A DNA stretch of 64,000 nucleotides from Clostridia bacterium. Lineage in GTDB: Bacteria > Bacillota > Clostridia > Oscillospirales > Acutalibacteraceae. Location: contig JAFUNA010000035.1 of NCBI GenBank assembly GCA_017473165.1, forward strand, positions 1 to 64,000. The letters run 5' to 3'. Positions 16,405 through 25,728 of this stretch are shown piece by piece; positions within the stretch are counted from its first letter, which is position 1, and each line of letters opens with the position of its first letter. A program made the translations under genes and the position numbers. The notes beneath the pieces are model-generated. The model ran no database searches. It was not told where the DNA came from and saw only the letters and a list, made by a program, of their open reading frames with translations.

Positions 16405-17044
16405 TATCACGGATTTCGTCAACGGAGCTTGCGATGCGGGTTGCACCTGCATTTTCAAGCTCCTCTTTGCTTCCGTAGCCGAAGGTTACGCCTATGCTGT
16501 CAACGCCTGCAACATTTGCGCCGTTGATGTCAAAAAGGCGGTCACCGACCATAACGATTTTGCTTTTTTCAATGCCGAAATGCTCTGCACAGCTGTTGAT
16601 TAGCTCAAATTTTTCTCGGTTAGCCTTGTCGGCGGCGGGGCAGGAAACGAAATCAACAAAGCCGCTGATTTCAAGAATATCCAGCAACCTTAAAATAAAG
16701 CTTTCGGGCTTTGAGCTTGCAATTCCGATTTTGATATCATTCGATTTGAGCTCTGCAAGAAGCTCTCTCATGCCGTCATACATCGTAAGCTGATAAATTC
16801 CGCTTTCGCTGTATTTCTCACGGTATTTGTTAACCGCAAACTCACATTCCTTATCATCGAGCCCGAGCTCTCTTTTGAATGAATCGTAGACGGGCGGTCC
16901 GATAAAGGTGCGGAGCACTTCGTTGCTCAACGGAGCGTGACCGACACACTCTGCCGCATACTGTATTGAATTGAAAATCCCGACTCCCGTGTCGGCAACC
17001 GTACCGTCAAAGTCGAAAAGAACGGCGTCATATTTTCTTTGCAT
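16373..17044 (-). CDS. HAD-superfamily phosphatase (phosphoglycolate phosphatase-like)
   Basis: HAD subfamily I phosphatase of about 223 residues. Motif I is FDFDGTVADTG (nucleophile Asp and general acid Asp), motif II is IASSKPE and motif IV is VGDRLFDINGA. A helical cap (about 20-85) is typical of Gph/PgmB. Likely substrates are small phosphosugars or nucleotides. The start is placed at ATG 17044, since GAGGT lies six bases upstream; the ATG two codons before would touch the ribosome site. The gene converges on and overlaps the membrane-protein gene by 32 bp. Confidence 0.85.
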   Translation of the reverse strand: MQRKYDAVLFDFDGTVADTGVGIFNSIQYAAECVGHAPLSNEVLRTFIGPPVYDSFKRELGLDDKECEFAVNKYREKYSESGIYQLTMYDGMRELLAELKSNDIKIGIASSKPESFILRLLDILEISGFVDFVSCPAADKANREKFELINSCAEHFGIEKSKIVMVGDRLFDINGANVAGVDSIGVTFGYGSKEELENAGATRIASSVDEIRDIIFQPFCGQE

Positions 17045-17066
17045 AAGCATACCTCACAATGATGAA

Positions 17067-17095
17067 ATTATATCACAAAGATTTTTGTCAATCAA
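17067..17095 (-). promoter_or_regulatory. SigmaA promoter of the HAD phosphatase
   Basis: On the minus strand: TTGATT (17090-17095), 17-bp spacer, TATAAT (17067-17072). Divergent from 17108-17136. Confidence 0.65.
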
Positions 17096-17107
17096 CATAA
17101 TCTTTTG

Positions 17108-17136
17108 TTTACAAGAGTAATTTTATATGTTATAAT
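17108..17136 (+). promoter_or_regulatory. SigmaA promoter of the aminotransferase-trpS unit
   Basis: TTTACA (17108-17113), 17-bp spacer, TATAAT (17131-17136). Confidence 0.7.
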
Positions 17137-17180
17137 ATTACATTATTTTGGATTTATACCCCCGAAAGGACTGAAAATAA

Positions 17181-18359
17181 ATGGAATATAATTTCGCAAA
17201 GGGAGTTGCATCTCTGAAACCCTCGATTATCAGAGAAATTCTCAAAAGCTCGGGCAACACAATTCCTCTTGCTGCGGGAAATCCCGCTCCCGATGCTTTC
17301 CCCGTTGACGATATCAAAAAAATCGTTGGCGAGGTTTTTGAAACCGACCCCATTCTTGCCCTTCAGTACGGCATCAGCGAGGGCTACGCTCCTCTTGTTG
17401 AGAAGCTTACCGAGCTTGCAAAGTCACGCTACGGCGTAGGCAGCGAAAATGACGGGCTTATCGTTGTCAGCGGTGCACAGCAGGTTATGAGTCTTATGAG
17501 CCAGTGCTTCATCAATCACGGCGACTGCGTTATCTGCGAAGAGCCTTCGTTTATCGGTGCACTCAACTGCTTCAGAAGCTATGGTGCAAAGCTCACGGGC
17601 GTGCCTATTGAGAGCGACGGAATGAATATTGAGGCTCTCGAGGAAAAGCTTAAAACAGAAGAAAACGTTAAGTTTATCTATACAATCCCCAATTTCCAGA
17701 ATCCCGCAGGCACAACAATGTCGCTCGAAAAAAGAAAGGCGGTTTATGAGCTTGCAAAGAAATACGGCGTGCTCGTGCTTGAGGATAATCCCTACGGCGA
17801 CCTTCGTGTTTCGGGTGAGGATGTTCCCGCAATAAAGAGCTTTGACGAGGAAGGCGTTGTTGTTTATTCGGGCTCTTTCTCAAAAATCGTTGCTCCCGGC
17901 ATAAGAGTGGGCTATGTTCTTGCTCCCAAGGAGGTTATCGCAAAGCTCACCGTTGCAAAGCAGACACAGGATGTTCATACACCCCTTGTTTCACAGCTTG
18001 TTGTTTATAAGTGGCTCACCGAATGCGATTTTGAGGGTCACATCAACAAAATCAGAGAAATCTATAAAAGAAAGCTCAACCTTCTCTGCGACTGCATTGA
18101 CAGCGAGCTTTCCGACTTCCTTACATATCACCGACCCGAGGGCGGACTTTTCGTCTGGGCAAAGCTCAATGACGGAATTGATATGCTTGACTTTGTCAAA
18201 AAAGCAAGTGCCGCAGGCGTTTCGGTTGTGCCCGGCAACGCAATGATGGTTGACGGCGACGCACCCTGCAGCTACATCCGCATGAATTTCTCAACTCCCT
18301 CCGACGAAGGCATTGTGAAGGGCGTTAAGATTCTGGGCGAAGTTGCAAGAAATCTTTAA
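17181..18359 (+). CDS. PLP-dependent class I/II aminotransferase (LysN/2-aminoadipate type)
   Basis: Fold-type I aminotransferase of 392 residues. PLP is held by Lys235 in SGSFSKIVAPGIRVGY. The ring-stacking and Asn/Asp/Tyr contacts are visible in IPNFQNPAG and EDNPYGDLR. It resembles the MocR/2-aminoadipate transaminase group without the DNA-binding domain. It may act on aromatic, branched or aminoadipate substrates; the sequence does not decide. The gene runs straight into trpS 14 bp downstream, so they are co-transcribed. Confidence 0.87.
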   Translation: MEYNFAKGVASLKPSIIREILKSSGNTIPLAAGNPAPDAFPVDDIKKIVGEVFETDPILALQYGISEGYAPLVEKLTELAKSRYGVGSENDGLIVVSGAQQVMSLMSQCFINHGDCVICEEPSFIGALNCFRSYGAKLTGVPIESDGMNIEALEEKLKTEENVKFIYTIPNFQNPAGTTMSLEKRKAVYELAKKYGVLVLEDNPYGDLRVSGEDVPAIKSFDEEGVVVYSGSFSKIVAPGIRVGYVLAPKEVIAKLTVAKQTQDVHTPLVSQLVVYKWLTECDFEGHINKIREIYKRKLNLLCDCIDSELSDFLTYHRPEGGLFVWAKLNDGIDMLDFVKKASAAGVSVVPGNAMMVDGDAPCSYIRMNFSTPSDEGIVKGVKILGEVARNL

Positions 18360-18373
18360 AAGAGGTAAAAACC

Positions 18374-19384
18374 ATGGATAATACAGCTCCCGAAAAGAAG
18401 CCGATAGTTTTAAGTATGATTCAGCCCACATCCGTTCCCACATTGGGCAACTATCTGGGTGCACTTAAAAACTGGAAAAAAATGAGCGATGACTACAACT
18501 GCCTTTATGCCGTTGCAGACCTTCACGCTCTCACAATTCATCCCGACCCCGCAAAGCTCCGCCAGCAGATAATGGAAATGTATGCAATCATGCTTGCAGT
18601 CGGTCTTGACCCCGAAAAAAGCATTGTTTTCATTCAGAGCCAGGTTGCCGCACACGCAGAGCTTGCGTGGATTCTTGACTGCTACACCCAGTTCGGTGAG
18701 GCTTCAAGAATGACACAGTTCAAGGAAAAATCCCAGAAGCACGCCGATAACGTCAATGTCGGACTTTTTGCTTATCCCGTGCTCATGGCGGCGGATATTC
18801 TGCTTTATCAGGCAAACTTTGTTCCCATCGGTGCCGACCAGAAGCAGCATCTTGAGCTTGCAAGGGACGTTGCAAACCGCTTCAACACCTTAAGAGGAAA
18901 CACCTTCACACTCCCCGAGCCCTTTATCGGTAAGGTTGGTGCAAGGGTTATGAGCCTTCAGGACCCCACACAGAAAATGTCAAAGAGCGACCCCAACCCC
19001 AAGGCATCGGTTTCGCTGCTTGACGAGCCCAACGTAATCCTCAAGAAATTCAAATCAGCCGTTACCGACAGCGAAGCCTGCGTAAGATATGCAGACGGCA
19101 AGGACGGAATAAACAACCTTATGGCGATTTATTCATGCTGTACGGGTCTTGATTTTGATGCAATCGAAAAGGAATTCGAGGGCAAGGGCTACGGCGACTT
19201 CAAGGTTAAGGTTGCCGAGGCTGTTATCGAAGAGCTTCGCCCCGTACAGGAGGAATATAAGCGTCTTATTGCAGATAAGCAGTATCTTCTCGATACAGCG
19301 GCGGCAGGTGCGGAGAAAGCGGCACGAATTGCAAACCGCACACTGACCAAAGCAAAGAAAAAAGTCGGACTTTTGCTCGGTTAA
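18374..19384 (+). CDS. trpS: Tryptophanyl-tRNA synthetase
   Basis: Class I synthetase of 336 residues that charges tRNA-Trp. The HIGH-equivalent is PTLGNYLG (about 22-29), the KMSKS loop is QKMSKSDPN, and the dimer/Trp-binding segments AYPVLMAADILLYQ and VPIGADQKQHLELARD are intact. Length is normal for bacterial TrpRS. An AGAGGT site precedes the ATG. It sits in a unit with an aminotransferase, upstream of the arginine genes, which have their own promoter. No T-box leader is present. Confidence 0.96.
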   Translation: MDNTAPEKKPIVLSMIQPTSVPTLGNYLGALKNWKKMSDDYNCLYAVADLHALTIHPDPAKLRQQIMEMYAIMLAVGLDPEKSIVFIQSQVAAHAELAWILDCYTQFGEASRMTQFKEKSQKHADNVNVGLFAYPVLMAADILLYQANFVPIGADQKQHLELARDVANRFNTLRGNTFTLPEPFIGKVGARVMSLQDPTQKMSKSDPNPKASVSLLDEPNVILKKFKSAVTDSEACVRYADGKDGINNLMAIYSCCTGLDFDAIEKEFEGKGYGDFKVKVAEAVIEELRPVQEEYKRLIADKQYLLDTAAAGAEKAARIANRTLTKAKKKVGLLLG

Positions 19385-19424
19385 TCGGGAAAAAATCAAA
19401 GATTTTTGTTGAATACGCCAAATT

Positions 19425-19438
19425 TGCATAAATATTCA
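19425..19438. promoter_or_regulatory. ARG box-like operator upstream of argG
   Basis: TGCATAAATATTCA matches the ArgR/AhrC box (TGAAT-4 bp-ATTCA) with one mismatch in the left arm. It lies just upstream of the argG promoter, as expected for arginine-dependent control. ArgR is not in the window. Confidence 0.45.
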
Positions 19439-19446
19439 AAATATGC

Positions 19447-19474
19447 TTGATTTTTTGAATATTTGATGTATAAT
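19447..19474 (+). promoter_or_regulatory. SigmaA promoter of argG
   Basis: TTGATT (19447-19452), 16-bp spacer, TATAAT (19469-19474). Confidence 0.65.
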
Positions 19475-19510
19475 TAGTGCATAAAAAATAAAACGAATGG
19501 AGAAATTATC

Positions 19511-20734
19511 ATGAAAGAAATCAAAAAAGTTGTTCTTGCCTATTCAGGCGGTCTTGATACATCAATCATCATTCCCTGGCTTAAGGAAAACTACAATAAC
19601 TGCGAAGTTATCGCTGTTTCCGGCGACGTAGGACAGGGCACGGAGCTTGACGGTCTTGAAGAAAAGGCTATCAAAACAGGTGCATCAAAGCTCTATATCG
19701 AAAACCTTCAGGACGAATTTGTAAGCGATTACATTTTCCCCACCCTCAAGGCAGGTGCAGTTTATGAGAAGGAATATCTTCTCGGTACATCCTTTGCACG
19801 TCCCATCATCGCAAAGAGAATCGTTGAAATCGCAAAGGCTGAAGGCGCAGATGCTATCTGCCACGGCTGCACAGGCAAGGGTAACGATCAGGTAAGATTT
19901 GAGCTTACAATCAAGGCTTTTGCTCCCGAAATGGAAATCATTGCTCCCTGGAGAATCTGGGACATCAAGTCAAGAGAAGAAGAAATCGAATACGCAGAGG
20001 CACACAACATTCCTCTTAAGATAAACAGAGAAACAAACTATTCAAAGGACAAGAACCTCTGGCACCTTTCACACGAAGGTCTTGACCTTGAAGACCCCGC
20101 AAACGAGCCCCAGTACAACAAGCCCGGCTTCCTTGAAATGGGCGTTTCACCCGAAATGGCTCCCGATGAACCCACCTATATCACAATCCACTTTGAAAAG
20201 GGCGTTCCCACAGCCATCAACGGCAAGGAAATGGGCGGCGTTGAGCTCATCAAATATCTCAACGAAGTCGGCGGCAAGAACGGCATCGGTCTTAACGACA
20301 TCGTTGAAAACCGTCTTGTCGGCATGAAGTCAAGAGGTGTTTACGAAAATCCCGCAGGCTCAATCCTTTTCAAGGCACACGATATTCTTGAAACTCTTTG
20401 CCTTGACAGAGATACAATGCACTATAAAGAAATCATCGCTCACAAGTATGCAGAGCTTGTTTACTTCGGTCAGTGGTTTACTCCTCTTCGAGAGTCACTT
20501 GCAGCATTCGTTGACAAGACCCAGGAAACAGTTACAGGCGACGTTAAGCTCAAGCTTTATAAGGGCAACATCATCAACGCAGGCGTAACCTCACCCTACA
20601 CACTCTACAGCGAGGATTTCGCAACATTTGATGCAGACGAAGTTTATGACCAGAAGGATTCCGCAGGCTTCATCAACCTCTTCGGTCTTCCCATCAAGGT
20701 AAAGGCTATTCTTGAGGCTGAACGCAACAAATAA
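19511..20734 (+). CDS. argG: Argininosuccinate synthase
   Basis: Joins citrulline and aspartate with ATP to form argininosuccinate, the penultimate step of arginine synthesis. The 407 residues carry the PP-loop AYSGGLDTS (about 9-17), [15 protein letters not shown] (about 116-130, citrulline/Asp binding) and [15 protein letters not shown]. Length and ends are normal. Followed by a terminator at 20778-20806, a 72-bp palindromic repeat and then argH, so argH expression may be partly separate. Confidence 0.97.
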   Translation: MKEIKKVVLAYSGGLDTSIIIPWLKENYNNCEVIAVSGDVGQGTELDGLEEKAIKTGASKLYIENLQDEFVSDYIFPTLKAGAVYEKEYLLGTSFARPIIAKRIVEIAKAEGADAICHGCTGKGNDQVRFELTIKAFAPEMEIIAPWRIWDIKSREEEIEYAEAHNIPLKINRETNYSKDKNLWHLSHEGLDLEDPANEPQYNKPGFLEMGVSPEMAPDEPTYITIHFEKGVPTAINGKEMGGVELIKYLNEVGGKNGIGLNDIVENRLVGMKSRGVYENPAGSILFKAHDILETLCLDRDTMHYKEIIAHKYAELVYFGQWFTPLRESLAAFVDKTQETVTGDVKLKLYKGNIINAGVTSPYTLYSEDFATFDADEVYDQKDSAGFINLFGLPIKVKAILEAERNK

Positions 20735-20777
20735 TCTTCGTATAATAGCGAAATACTGCATAAAAACAAATAAAATA

Positions 20778-20806
20778 AGAGCCGTCAACTTATGGCGGCT
20801 CTTTTC
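20778..20806 (+). terminator. Terminator between argG and argH
   Basis: Stem AGAGCCG/CGGCTCT (20778-20784, 20796-20802), then TTTT. Confidence 0.7.
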
Positions 20807-20810
20807 CCAA

Positions 20811-20882
20811 TGTAGGGGCGGCTATCAGCCGCCCGCAGATTTACCGGAATTCTCAAACGGGCGGATATTATCCGCCCCTACA
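20811..20882. repeat. GTAGGG palindromic element, full copy A (MITE/REP-like)
   Basis: A 72-bp element with terminal inverted repeats TGTAGGGGCGG/CCGCCCCTACA. Inside are two hairpins, GCGGCT/AGCCGC and the nearly perfect GGGCGGATA/TATCCGCCC, split by an AT-rich middle that begins CCCGCAGATTTACC. It occupies most of the argG-argH gap and ends 25 bp before the argH start, just ahead of its AGGAGG site. Copies B and C lie at 35555-35626 and 46091-46159. Confidence 0.8.
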
Positions 20883-20907
20883 CTCTATTTTTGCAGGAGG
20901 AATAAAA

Positions 20908-22215
20908 ATGAAACTTTGGGCAGGCCGCTTTTCAAAGGAAGCAGACAAAAAAACCAATGATTTCAACTCATCAATAGCAACCGATTCCAGAATGTATGCA
21001 CAGGATATCGAGGGCAGTATTGCCCACGTTACAATGCTTTCCGCAAAGGGCATCATCCCCATGGAAGACGGTGCGGTAATCGCAACGGCACTTGCCGAAA
21101 TCAAGGAAGAAATTGCAACGGGCAAGCTTCTCATTGACCCCAACGCAGAGGATATCCACACCTTTATTGAGCAGACTCTCACCGAGCGTATCGGCGATGC
21201 GGGTAAAAGACTTCACACGGGCAGAAGCAGAAATGACCAGGTCGCCCTTGACGTAAGACTTTATCTGCGTGACGAATGCAATGAAACATTAAAGCTTATA
21301 AGCGAGCTTATCGATGCTCTCACCGCAAAGGGTGAGGAATACAGCGAGGCAATCATGCCCGGCTACACCCATCTTCAGAGAGCACAGCCCATAACCTTCA
21401 AAACTCATCTTCTTGCATATATCGAGATGCTCAAGCGTGACCTCGGCAGAGTTGAGGATGCGAAAAAGAGAATGAATTCATCGCCTCTGGGCAGCGGTGC
21501 TCTTGCGGGCACAACCTACCCCATCGACAGAGCGATGACCGCTTCGCTTCTCGGCTTTGATTCCTACACAAATAGCACTCTTGACGGCGTTGCCGACAGA
21601 GATTTCTGCATTGAGCTTGCAAGTGCACTTTCAATTCTTATGGTGCATCTTTCAAGACTTTGCGAGGAGATTATTCTCTGGTGCTCATGGGAATTCAAGT
21701 TTGTTGAGCTTGACGATGCCTTCTCAACGGGTTCAAGCATTATGCCCCAGAAGAAAAACCCCGACATTGCGGAGCTTGTAAGAGGCAAGAGCGGCAGAGT
21801 TTTCGGCGACCTTATGACTCTTCTCACCGTTATGAAGGGACTTCCCCTTGCTTATAACAAGGATATGCAGGAGGATAAGGATGCGATTTTTGATGCGTTT
21901 GACACCGTTAAAATCTGCCTTGTAACCCTAATTCCCATGATTGCAACAATGAAGGCACTCCCCGAAAACATGAGAAAGGCTGCCGCAGGCGGATTTATCA
22001 ACGCAACGGACTGTGCTGACTTCCTTGTTTCAAAGGGACTTCCTTTCAGAGATGCCTATAAGGCAACGGGCGAGCTTGTTGCTCTTTGCATAAGAGAAAA
22101 CAAAACTCTTGAAACCCTTTCGCTTGATGAATACAAAAACGTCTGCGACCTGTTTGACGAGGGCGTTTATGATGCAATCAAGCTTGAAAACTGCGTAAGA
22201 CGCAGAGGAATGTAA
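20908..22215 (+). CDS. argH: Argininosuccinate lyase
   Basis: Cleaves argininosuccinate to arginine and fumarate. The 435 residues open with MKLWAGRFSKEADK. They hold HTGRSRNDQVALD and PGYTHLQRAQP, and the mobile catalytic loop STGSSIMPQKKNPD near 275, whose Ser is the catalytic base. It is about 20-25 residues short: the usual Gly-Gly-x-Ser-Pro C-terminal helix is missing after NCVRRRGM, with a terminator 15 bp on. The active site is complete, so it is probably functional. It forms the arginine pair with argG. Confidence 0.95.
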   Translation: MKLWAGRFSKEADKKTNDFNSSIATDSRMYAQDIEGSIAHVTMLSAKGIIPMEDGAVIATALAEIKEEIATGKLLIDPNAEDIHTFIEQTLTERIGDAGKRLHTGRSRNDQVALDVRLYLRDECNETLKLISELIDALTAKGEEYSEAIMPGYTHLQRAQPITFKTHLLAYIEMLKRDLGRVEDAKKRMNSSPLGSGALAGTTYPIDRAMTASLLGFDSYTNSTLDGVADRDFCIELASALSILMVHLSRLCEEIILWCSWEFKFVELDDAFSTGSSIMPQKKNPDIAELVRGKSGRVFGDLMTLLTVMKGLPLAYNKDMQEDKDAIFDAFDTVKICLVTLIPMIATMKALPENMRKAAAGGFINATDCADFLVSKGLPFRDAYKATGELVALCIRENKTLETLSLDEYKNVCDLFDEGVYDAIKLENCVRRRGM

Positions 22216-22230
22216 ATTTTTATAAACAAA

Positions 22231-22274
22231 TATGCCCCCTGAATTTTGAACAATCTCAAAATTCAGGGGGCATA
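22231..22274. terminator. Bidirectional terminator, 19-bp perfect stem
   Basis: TATGCCCCCTGAATTTTGA pairs with its exact complement across a 6-nt loop. It lies between argH and the convergent lipoprotein gene and serves both. Confidence 0.9.
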
Positions 22275-22282
22275 CAAATTAT

Positions 22283-22807
22283 TTAGTTTTCTTCTACGTA
22301 ATCGTGGAATACTACCTTGACTGCTTCTCTGGGGAAGTCGAAGCGGCGTTCTTCGCAGATGTCGCCTTCCTTAACGCCGTCAAGAAGTGCAAGCATGTGG
22401 CTTTCTCTTACAACCTGACCGTCTTTGTCATATGCTGTGTAGCCGATTTTCATGCCGTTGCCTCTGGAGCCGATGCCGTCCATTCTGATGTCGGCATAAG
22501 CGTTAACGTTGAGTGAAAATCCGTCATCGATGATTTCGATATCGGTGATTGCACCAACGGAGTTGCCGTATACATGGTAGCTGCTGAAAACAAACTCAAC
22601 CTCGTTGATTGTTTCAACATATCTTACGGGCTGTTCGGGGTCGTCGGGCTTTGCATTTTCCGCAACGGGAACGGTCATTCCGTTGGGGTTAACGTAAGTA
22701 TACTTTTCAACTGATGTTACGGGAGGCTCGTCGGGGATGTTTGAGCAGCCGAAAAGGCAAAGGGTTGCGAATGTAACAACAAGAAGAATGCTTATAATTT
22801 TTTTCAT
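22283..22807 (-). CDS. Lipoprotein of unknown function
   Basis: 174 residues. The signal peptide ends in the lipobox CLFGCS with the lipidated Cys at about 21. The rest is a beta-rich soluble domain without a family I recognise: a proline-rich linker (IPDEPPVTS), then alternating strands (VEFVFSSYHVYG, FSLNVNAYADIRMDG, KIGYTAYDKDGQ). This is similar in style to DUF-type immunoglobulin-like lipoproteins. It is a single gene between two terminators or promoters and is probably anchored on the outer face of the membrane. Confidence 0.7.
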   Translation of the reverse strand: MKKIISILLVVTFATLCLFGCSNIPDEPPVTSVEKYTYVNPNGMTVPVAENAKPDDPEQPVRYVETINEVEFVFSSYHVYGNSVGAITDIEIIDDGFSLNVNAYADIRMDGIGSRGNGMKIGYTAYDKDGQVVRESHMLALLDGVKEGDICEERRFDFPREAVKVVFHDYVEEN

Positions 22808-22844
22808 GGAAAGTCAATCCTTTCAATATATTATTCTTATCATA

Positions 22845-24317
22845 TCACACATTTTTGAATTTTTCAACCGCTGAAACGATTTGCTTTACCGTTTCGGCAA
22901 TTTTTGCTGCAGTTTCGGGTCCGAGGGAGTTCGTTTCCTCATAGTGACGGCGTTCGTGAACGTCACGTCCGTTTTCAAGATAGGGAGCGTATTCGTGAAG
23001 AATGAAGTCATTGGGAGGAAGAACATAGCCCAGCTCATCGTTGGCAAGTCCGATAATCATAACCTCGCCGCCGATGATATCCCGAAGGGGCAGGGGGTTG
23101 ATTTCTCCGCCGCAGCCCGTTGCGGATTCCTCTGCAGGAAGATAGCCGCCGTAGACAAGCTCGGGGAAAATTTCGCAGGGAAGCATGAGAATTTTCAGCG
23201 TGTCGATTTCAAAATAGCTTATTTCCGATTTAAGGGCAAGACCCGAGCCGTCGGGCATTCTGTATTCCGTCGCATCGAGAATTCCGATTTTAGCGGCGGC
23301 AAGCAGAATTGTGTTTTCGGCTCTGAAATAAACCTCACGGGTTATGCTGCCGATTTTCGGCTTGAGAAGAACTTCGTCATCTTCCTTGATTGAAAGTGCA
23401 TAGTCAGCGAGCTTATAGCCGATGTTTTTCGTAGACTCCGAAAAATCGCTGCCGTTGTCACGGATTTCCCTCTCGTTGGGAATATCCATGCTTATCATTC
23501 CGCCGATTGCTCCAACGCAGTAAAGAGTTTGGGCACCTGCTTTTTCAAGAATTCTTCTTCTTAAGTAGCAGGGGAAATCTGCGCTGACAAGCTCGTTGCA
23601 GCCCTGAAGCGACTCGGAATGAGATGCGAAATTAATGATATATGTTTCTCTTGTGCCGTCCTCGGGAACAAAACGCAGACGGGTAAGCGTTTTTGAATAG
23701 ACAATCGGAGTGCGGATATCCTCCTGCATATCGGGAACTTCAACTTTACCCATATAGAGCTTGCCGATTTTGCGGCTTGCGTAGGCACGCTTAACGGCTT
23801 TTTCGGTCTGCGAAAAAACAAGCTCCATGTATTTTGGATTTTTTCCGCTTAAGGGCAGAGGTCCCCAGATTCCCATGGTGTCGATTCCTGCGTGGTTATG
23901 GGTTGTTACGATGTTGATGCTGCGGCAGCCCGAAAGCATGGCGAATTCCTTGAGCCTTGCACGCAGACGGTTAACGTCGTTGCGGAGAATTCCGACGGCA
24001 TCAACCGAAACAAGAACAATTCCGCCCTTGCCCGAAAGGTCATCAAGCCACACGGCATGGGTCTTCGGAGGGTCAAGAACACCCTTTGCGGGCTTGTTTT
24101 CACCGTAGCCCGCTATGTAATATTTCTTTTTGTTAATGTCGGCGGGAAGAATTTCCTCTTTTGCATAGCCGAAGGAAAAGCAATCGCCTTTGGCTTTTGC
24201 GGGGCAGATAAACTCCGTTTCTTCAACGGGAGTTGCCGCTTTTTTGGGGGTGACGTGTCTGCCTTGGGTTCTGAATACAAAATCGAGGGTTTTGCTTACA
24301 GCTTCCAGAGGTTTCAT
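22845..24317 (-). CDS. Neutral ceramidase-like hydrolase (alkaline ceramidase N-terminal family)
   Basis: About 490 residues resembling the N-terminal catalytic domain of neutral/alkaline ceramidases. Zinc-ligand motifs are visible as VTTHNHAGID (His-x-His) and NFASHSESL. The family's early segment AGYGENKPAKGVLDP is also present. There is no signal peptide, so it is cytosolic, unlike secreted ceramidases; related bacterial proteins of this size have unknown substrates. The start is at ATG 24317 after GGAG; the frame extends five codons to a TTG. It begins 2 bp after trmL ends, implying coupling. Confidence 0.7.
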   Translation of the reverse strand: MKPLEAVSKTLDFVFRTQGRHVTPKKAATPVEETEFICPAKAKGDCFSFGYAKEEILPADINKKKYYIAGYGENKPAKGVLDPPKTHAVWLDDLSGKGGIVLVSVDAVGILRNDVNRLRARLKEFAMLSGCRSINIVTTHNHAGIDTMGIWGPLPLSGKNPKYMELVFSQTEKAVKRAYASRKIGKLYMGKVEVPDMQEDIRTPIVYSKTLTRLRFVPEDGTRETYIINFASHSESLQGCNELVSADFPCYLRRRILEKAGAQTLYCVGAIGGMISMDIPNEREIRDNGSDFSESTKNIGYKLADYALSIKEDDEVLLKPKIGSITREVYFRAENTILLAAAKIGILDATEYRMPDGSGLALKSEISYFEIDTLKILMLPCEIFPELVYGGYLPAEESATGCGGEINPLPLRDIIGGEVMIIGLANDELGYVLPPNDFILHEYAPYLENGRDVHERRHYEETNSLGPETAAKIAETVKQIVSAVEKFKNV

Positions 24318-24319
24318 TT

Positions 24320-24829
24320 TTATTCGCTCCAATCAAACTTTGTCAGCCTGCCTTTGGTCAGAAGCTCGGGGAAATTCCATTGACGAAGCACCTCGTATGC
24401 TCCGATTGCAACGGAATTTGAAAGATTGAGGCTTCGGGCAGAGCTGTCGTTAATCATCGGCAGGCGTACGCAGCTTTGGGGATTTTTAAAAAGAAGCTCC
24501 TCGGGAAGACCTGCGGTTTCCTTGCCGAAAACAAGATAACAGTTATCAGGATATTCGATTTGGGAGTATATTTTTTGTGCTTTTGTTGAAAAATAAAAGA
24601 AATTTCCGTCTTTATTTTTCTCAAAAAAATCGTCAAGATTTTCGTAATAAGTAATGTCCAGAAGATGCCAGTAATCAAGCCCTGCTCTTTTGAGCTTTGC
24701 GTTGTCAACACGGAAGCCCATGGGCTCAACAAGGTGGAGTCTTGCTCCCGTTGCGGCACAGGTGCGGGCAATGTTGCCGGTATTCTGGGGAATCTGGGGT
24801 TCAACAAGAACGATGTTTAAAACAGGCAT
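24320..24829 (-). CDS. trmL: tRNA (cytidine/uridine-34 2'-O)-methyltransferase TrmL
   Basis: SpoU/SPOUT methyltransferase of 169 residues that methylates the wobble ribose of tRNA-Leu. The family's N-terminal motif is IPQNTGNIARTCAATG (about 13-28). The knotted SAM site is YLVFGKETAGLP and the last motif is NDSSARSLNLSNSVAIG with the SLNLSNS signature. Length is typical. It is the first gene of a two-gene unit with the ceramidase-like protein. Confidence 0.93.
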   Translation of the reverse strand: MPVLNIVLVEPQIPQNTGNIARTCAATGARLHLVEPMGFRVDNAKLKRAGLDYWHLLDITYYENLDDFFEKNKDGNFFYFSTKAQKIYSQIEYPDNCYLVFGKETAGLPEELLFKNPQSCVRLPMINDSSARSLNLSNSVAIGAYEVLRQWNFPELLTKGRLTKFDWSE

Positions 24830-24919
24830 TATATAACTTCCTAAAAAAATATTGGCATTAGTTTTATTCCCCTCCGAGGATAAAATAAAAATGAGAAAAA
24901 GAGATTGGAGGGAAAAAGA

Positions 24920-25114
24920 ATGTTTTCATCATCAAAGAATATGTCCATTGTCAAGGGCATGGGCATCGGTCTTGCCGTCGGCACGGCAGCGGCGATGGTC
25001 AGCTCAAAAATGATGACACGAAGCGGCAAAAAGGCATTCCGCAAGAGTGCCGCCAAGTGCATGAAATCGGTTGAAGACGTTATGAACGGTATTTCTTCAA
25101 CAATGATGCGATAA
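24920..25114 (+). CDS. Small conserved-type hypothetical protein (64 aa)
   Basis: Starts at ATG 24920 behind GGAGGG. The 64 residues have a glycine/alanine-rich hydrophobic stretch (MGIGLAVGTAAAMVSS, about 15-30), followed by a basic region (RSGKKAFRKSAAK). It may be membrane-associated, recalling the short clostridial proteins of YtxH-like composition. Function unknown. Its stop codon abuts the stop of pth on the other strand with no base between them and no terminator. Confidence 0.6.
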   Translation: MFSSSKNMSIVKGMGIGLAVGTAAAMVSSKMMTRSGKKAFRKSAAKCMKSVEDVMNGISSTMMR

Positions 25115-25723
25115 TCAGCTGTTATAGTTATTCATTGCACGGTCGGTGTCGCCGTTTATTATCAGCTCGGCAGCATCGCAGGCGTTATCCGCAGCCTGTC
25201 TTAAGGCGGGAATTTCGTCTTTTTTGAAATTGGAAAGCACCCAGTCGGCAAGCTCATAGTCGGGGTGGGGCTTTTCGCCCACGCCAAGCTTGATTCTGGG
25301 AAAATTATCGGAATTGAGATGATAAATGATGCTCTTGATTCCGTTGTGACCGCCCGCACTGCCCTTGCGTCTTATTCTCATTTTGCCGCAGGGAAGTGAA
25401 ATATCGTCAAAAACAACGATGATATTTTCAGGCGGAATTTTATAGAAAGCGGCAGCCTCACGCACAGCCTCTCCGCTGTTATTCATGAAGGTCTGCGGCT
25501 TCATAAGCAAGCACTTGTGACCGCTCAGCCTTATGGCGGCGGTCACTGACTTGAACTGGATTTTATTGATTTTTACGCCTTGCTTATCCGCCAGAAGGTC
25601 GGCAAAAAGAAAGCCTGCGTTATGGCGGGTAAGCTCGTATTTTTTGCCCGGATTGCCAAGCCCGACTATCAGAAATTCGGGTGCACCTGCGGACGATGTT
25701 TTGTTTCTTGAAAAAATGCCCAT
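25115..25723 (-). CDS. pth: Peptidyl-tRNA hydrolase
   Basis: Frees tRNA from peptidyl-tRNAs that drop off ribosomes. The 202 residues include IVGLGNPGKKYELTRHNAGF with the catalytic His, KPQTFMNNSGEAV, and GSAGGHNGIKSI. An N-terminal tail of about 16 residues (MGIFSRNKTSSAGAPE) precedes the usual start. The ribosome site is weak. It follows a membrane-anchored hypothetical gene by 5 bp and is likely co-transcribed with it. Confidence 0.95.
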   Translation of the reverse strand: MGIFSRNKTSSAGAPEFLIVGLGNPGKKYELTRHNAGFLFADLLADKQGVKINKIQFKSVTAAIRLSGHKCLLMKPQTFMNNSGEAVREAAAFYKIPPENIIVVFDDISLPCGKMRIRRKGSAGGHNGIKSIIYHLNSDNFPRIKLGVGEKPHPDYELADWVLSNFKKDEIPALRQAADNACDAAELIINGDTDRAMNNYNS

Positions 25724-25728
25724 ATCAG

